Assembly (NCBI GenBank): GCA_002169475.2
Contig: NHKK02000034.1
Coordinates: 3,804 to 11,932, forward strand
Length of the DNA: 8,129 nucleotides
Reading direction: 5' to 3'
Source of the DNA: Candidatus Pelagibacter sp. TMED239
Lineage (GTDB): Bacteria; Pseudomonadota; Alphaproteobacteria; Pelagibacterales; Pelagibacteraceae
The notes beneath the pieces are model-generated. The model was given only the letters and a program-made list of their open reading frames with translations. It searched no databases and was not told the origin of the DNA. This document shows, piece after piece, positions 6,516 through 8,129 of the stretch; position 1 is the stretch's first letter, and every line of letters begins with the position of its first letter. A program made the position numbers and the translations under genes.

Positions 6516-7081
6516 TTAGAATAGGAATTTTAGGAGATATAGGATCTGGTAAAAGTTATATAGCCAAGGAATTTGGTTACCCAGTTTTTAATGCTGATGA
6601 AGAGGTTGGTAAACTATATAAAAAAAATAAAAAAATTTTAAAAAAGTTTAAGAGAGTTTTGCCTGGATATTTTAACTCTTTACCAATTAATAAGAAATAT
6701 GTTTCACAAGCAATATTAGATAATAAAAATAATTTAAAAAAAATTATCAAGATTGTTCATGTAGAAATAAAAAAAAAAATGAATTTTTTTCTTAAAAAAA
6801 ATAAAAGAAAAAAATTTGTTATTTTAGACATACCTTTACTGTTAGAAAATAATATTAATAATAAAAATGATATTTTAGTTTTTGTTCAAACTAAAAAAAG
6901 TGATGTTTTAAAAAAACTCAAGATGAGAAAGAATTTTAATAAAAAATTAATGAACCACTTTAACAAAATTCAACTACCGCTTGATTATAAGAAGAAAAAA
7001 TCTCAGTTTATTATTAAAAATGACTTTAAAAAAAAAACTGTGTTAAAATATATAAAAAATATTTTACAGGAAATTGATTAA
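6512..7081 (+). CDS. coaE: Dephospho-CoA kinase, very lysine-rich
   Basis: CoaE phosphorylates the 3'-hydroxyl of dephospho-CoA with ATP, the last step of coenzyme A synthesis. The 189 residues are slightly short of the usual 195-210. The Walker A loop GDIGSGKS is at 8-15. VFNADEEV at 25-32 carries the acidic D29 expected to act on the substrate hydroxyl. The CoA-domain helix (about 74-95) has IVHVEI where the family usually has a VHP motif. The second beta strand VILDIPLLLE at 103-112 is characteristic. Lysine makes up about 23% of residues (44 of 189), more than in the neighbours, and arginine is scarce. The frame includes an 11-A tract (6769-6779). It starts within the aroE stop and shares one base with dnaQ. 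Identity is secure from motifs and context despite the divergence. Confidence 0.92.
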   Translation: MIRIGILGDIGSGKSYIAKEFGYPVFNADEEVGKLYKKNKKILKKFKRVLPGYFNSLPINKKYVSQAILDNKNNLKKIIKIVHVEIKKKMNFFLKKNKRKKFVILDIPLLLENNINNKNDILVFVQTKKSDVLKKLKMRKNFNKKLMNHFNKIQLPLDYKKKKSQFIIKNDFKKKTVLKYIKNILQEID

Positions 7082-7743
7082 TGAAAGAAGTAATACTAGA
7101 TACAGAAACAACGGGTCTTTCAGTTAAAGATGGCCATAGAGTAGTTGAAATTGGTTGTATAGAATTAGAAAATTTAATTCCTTCAAAAAAAACTTTTCAT
7201 CATTATTTAAATCCTGAAAGAAAAGTCTCAGAAAAAGCATTAGAAGTACATGGTTATACTGACGATTTTTTATCTAATAAAAAAAAATTTTCTGAAATAG
7301 TGGATGATTTTTTAAATTTTATTAATGATAAAAAATTAATTATCCATAACGCAGAATTTGATTTGTCTCATCTAAATAATGAATTAAAGATATTAGGGAA
7401 AAAACCTATAAACAATGAAGTAATAGATACTTTAATTTTAGCCAGGAATAAATTTCCTGGGTCACCATCAAGTTTAGATGCTCTATGTAAAAGATATAGA
7501 ATTGATAACTCGAGTAGAACTTTGCACACAGCATTAGTCGATTGTGATTTGCTGGCTAAAGTATATATTAACCTTATTGACCAAAAAGAGCCTACTTTAA
7601 ATTTTCAAAATCAAGACATACAATTTAAAAATGAGAATGATAAACAAATATCATATTTTAAAAAAGTAGTGGCTTTGTCTGAAGAGGAACGTAAAAATCA
7701 CCAAATTTATCTTAAAAATAATCTTAAAAAAAATTTTTTCTAA
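7081..7743 (+). CDS. dnaQ: DNA polymerase III epsilon subunit, 3'-5' proofreading exonuclease
   Basis: DnaQ removes mispaired bases during replication, bound to the alpha subunit. The 220-residue length fits short alphaproteobacterial forms. All DEDDh residues are present: D7 and E9 in ILDTETTG (Exo I), D94 in HNAEFDLSHLN (Exo II), and H149 and D154 in LHTALVDCDLLAKVY (Exo III). After the domain, EPTLNF at 170-175 resembles the epsilon clamp-binding motif (QTSMAF in E. coli) with Glu for Gln; that reading is inference. The C-terminal 40 residues are polar and lysine-rich, as expected of the segment that contacts alpha. The start is set by TAATG overlap with coaE, with AGGA nine bases upstream as a plausible ribosome binding site, rare in this window. 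It ends the operon, with its stop overlapping that of convergent secB. Confidence 0.95.
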   Translation: MKEVILDTETTGLSVKDGHRVVEIGCIELENLIPSKKTFHHYLNPERKVSEKALEVHGYTDDFLSNKKKFSEIVDDFLNFINDKKLIIHNAEFDLSHLNNELKILGKKPINNEVIDTLILARNKFPGSPSSLDALCKRYRIDNSSRTLHTALVDCDLLAKVYINLIDQKEPTLNFQNQDIQFKNENDKQISYFKKVVALSEEERKNHQIYLKNNLKKNFF

Positions 7744-8129
7744 TTAAATCTTTCGCTATATAGTTTGTGAAAATCTACTTTTTTATCTAATTTGATATTT
7801 TGATGTCCAGAGTTGTGTAGTAAATTTAAAAAAGAGCTTTCTAGTTCTGGATAAATTTTTGTAGGGACATCACACAAAATAATTTTTTCTAAATCTTTCT
7901 TTTCTTTAACATCATCATCAACTTTAATAATTGTTGTGTAAACTATTTCGAAATAAGATTTTTTTTCGTTAGCTTCCTTATCCTCAAATTTTAAAGTTGT
8001 ATCAACTTCTATGAGCTTATTTTTAATTGCTTTGGAATTAATATCTATATTAAGCTGATATTTAGAAACATTATCTTTAACGAATAAATAAGTTTCTACA
8101 TCAGCTGTTTCACTTGATGCATCTTTTAT
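7740..8129 (-). CDS. secB: Protein-export chaperone SecB, 3' part only (runs off right edge)
   Basis: SecB is a tetrameric cytoplasmic chaperone that holds preproteins unfolded and delivers them to SecA. The frame enters from the right edge and gives 129 residues ending in TAG at 7742-7740; the start codon is outside, and about 10-20 N-terminal residues are missing. Visible family marks are the early IKDASSE (usually YIKDxSFE), YQLNIDINSKAI in the middle of the beta sheet, an acidic-basic connector, ILCDVPTKIYPELES where SecB has IECPxxLFPF, and a terminal VDFHKLYSERF matching the usual DFxxLYxxR. The helix-loop that normally reads GGFPPLxL is changed to NSGHQNIKL. dnaQ next to secB is the expected alphaproteobacterial neighbourhood. 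Identity rests on this pattern plus context; it is a divergent member. Confidence 0.85.
   Translation of the reverse strand: MKDASSETADVETYLFVKDNVSKYQLNIDINSKAIKNKLIEVDTTLKFEDKEANEKKSYFEIVYTTIIKVDDDVKEKKDLEKIILCDVPTKIYPELESSFLNLLHNSGHQNIKLDKKVDFHKLYSERFN

Noticed and set aside
7725..7740. A8T6 tract just before the dnaQ stop as a bidirectional terminator
   Set aside because: The dyad has no G/C pairs and lies within the dnaQ codons; an A/T-only hairpin without loop is not convincing.

Overview
The window looks like chromosome from an AT-rich alphaproteobacterium. Base composition is strongly A/T, proteins are rich in Lys, Asn and Ile, and intergenic gaps are mostly 0-4 bases. The gene order matches the cluster around the replication origin in several alphaproteobacteria. 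Compactness and composition suggest a streamlined lineage of the SAR11/Pelagibacterales type; that placement is inference from style and order, not from a database match.

Left arm, transcribed leftward from about 4090: hemE (uroporphyrinogen decarboxylase), hemH (ferrochelatase), hemJ (protoporphyrinogen oxidase), then after a 65-base gap rho, and the 5' part of a probable TPR protein that runs off the left edge. The three hem genes abut and supply three of the last steps of heme synthesis. rho probably has its own promoter.

Centre, 4042-4322: a 281-base, very AT-rich gap between the divergent genes hemE and a kinase/pyrophosphorylase (DUF299) gene. The same gene pair flanks the mapped origin of Caulobacter crescentus and the proposed origin of Rickettsia. 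The gap holds a consensus DnaA box, a TTAA-N7-TTAA CtrA-type site inside an 11-bp phased repeat, several copies of a TTATTAACA 9-mer, and a good sigma70-type promoter for each flanking gene. I read it as a candidate oriC; it is the most interesting part of the window.

Right arm, transcribed rightward: DUF299 regulator, maf, aroE, coaE and dnaQ, overlapping by 8, 4, 4 and 1 bases, so almost certainly one operon. It joins central-carbon regulation, nucleotide-pool or septum control, the shikimate pathway, CoA synthesis and replication proofreading, with no obvious single pathway. secB (3' part only) converges on dnaQ, and their stop codons overlap.

Genes run away from the central gap on both sides, except secB, as expected if forks leave from there. 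No RNA genes, mobile elements, CRISPR arrays or broken genes were seen.
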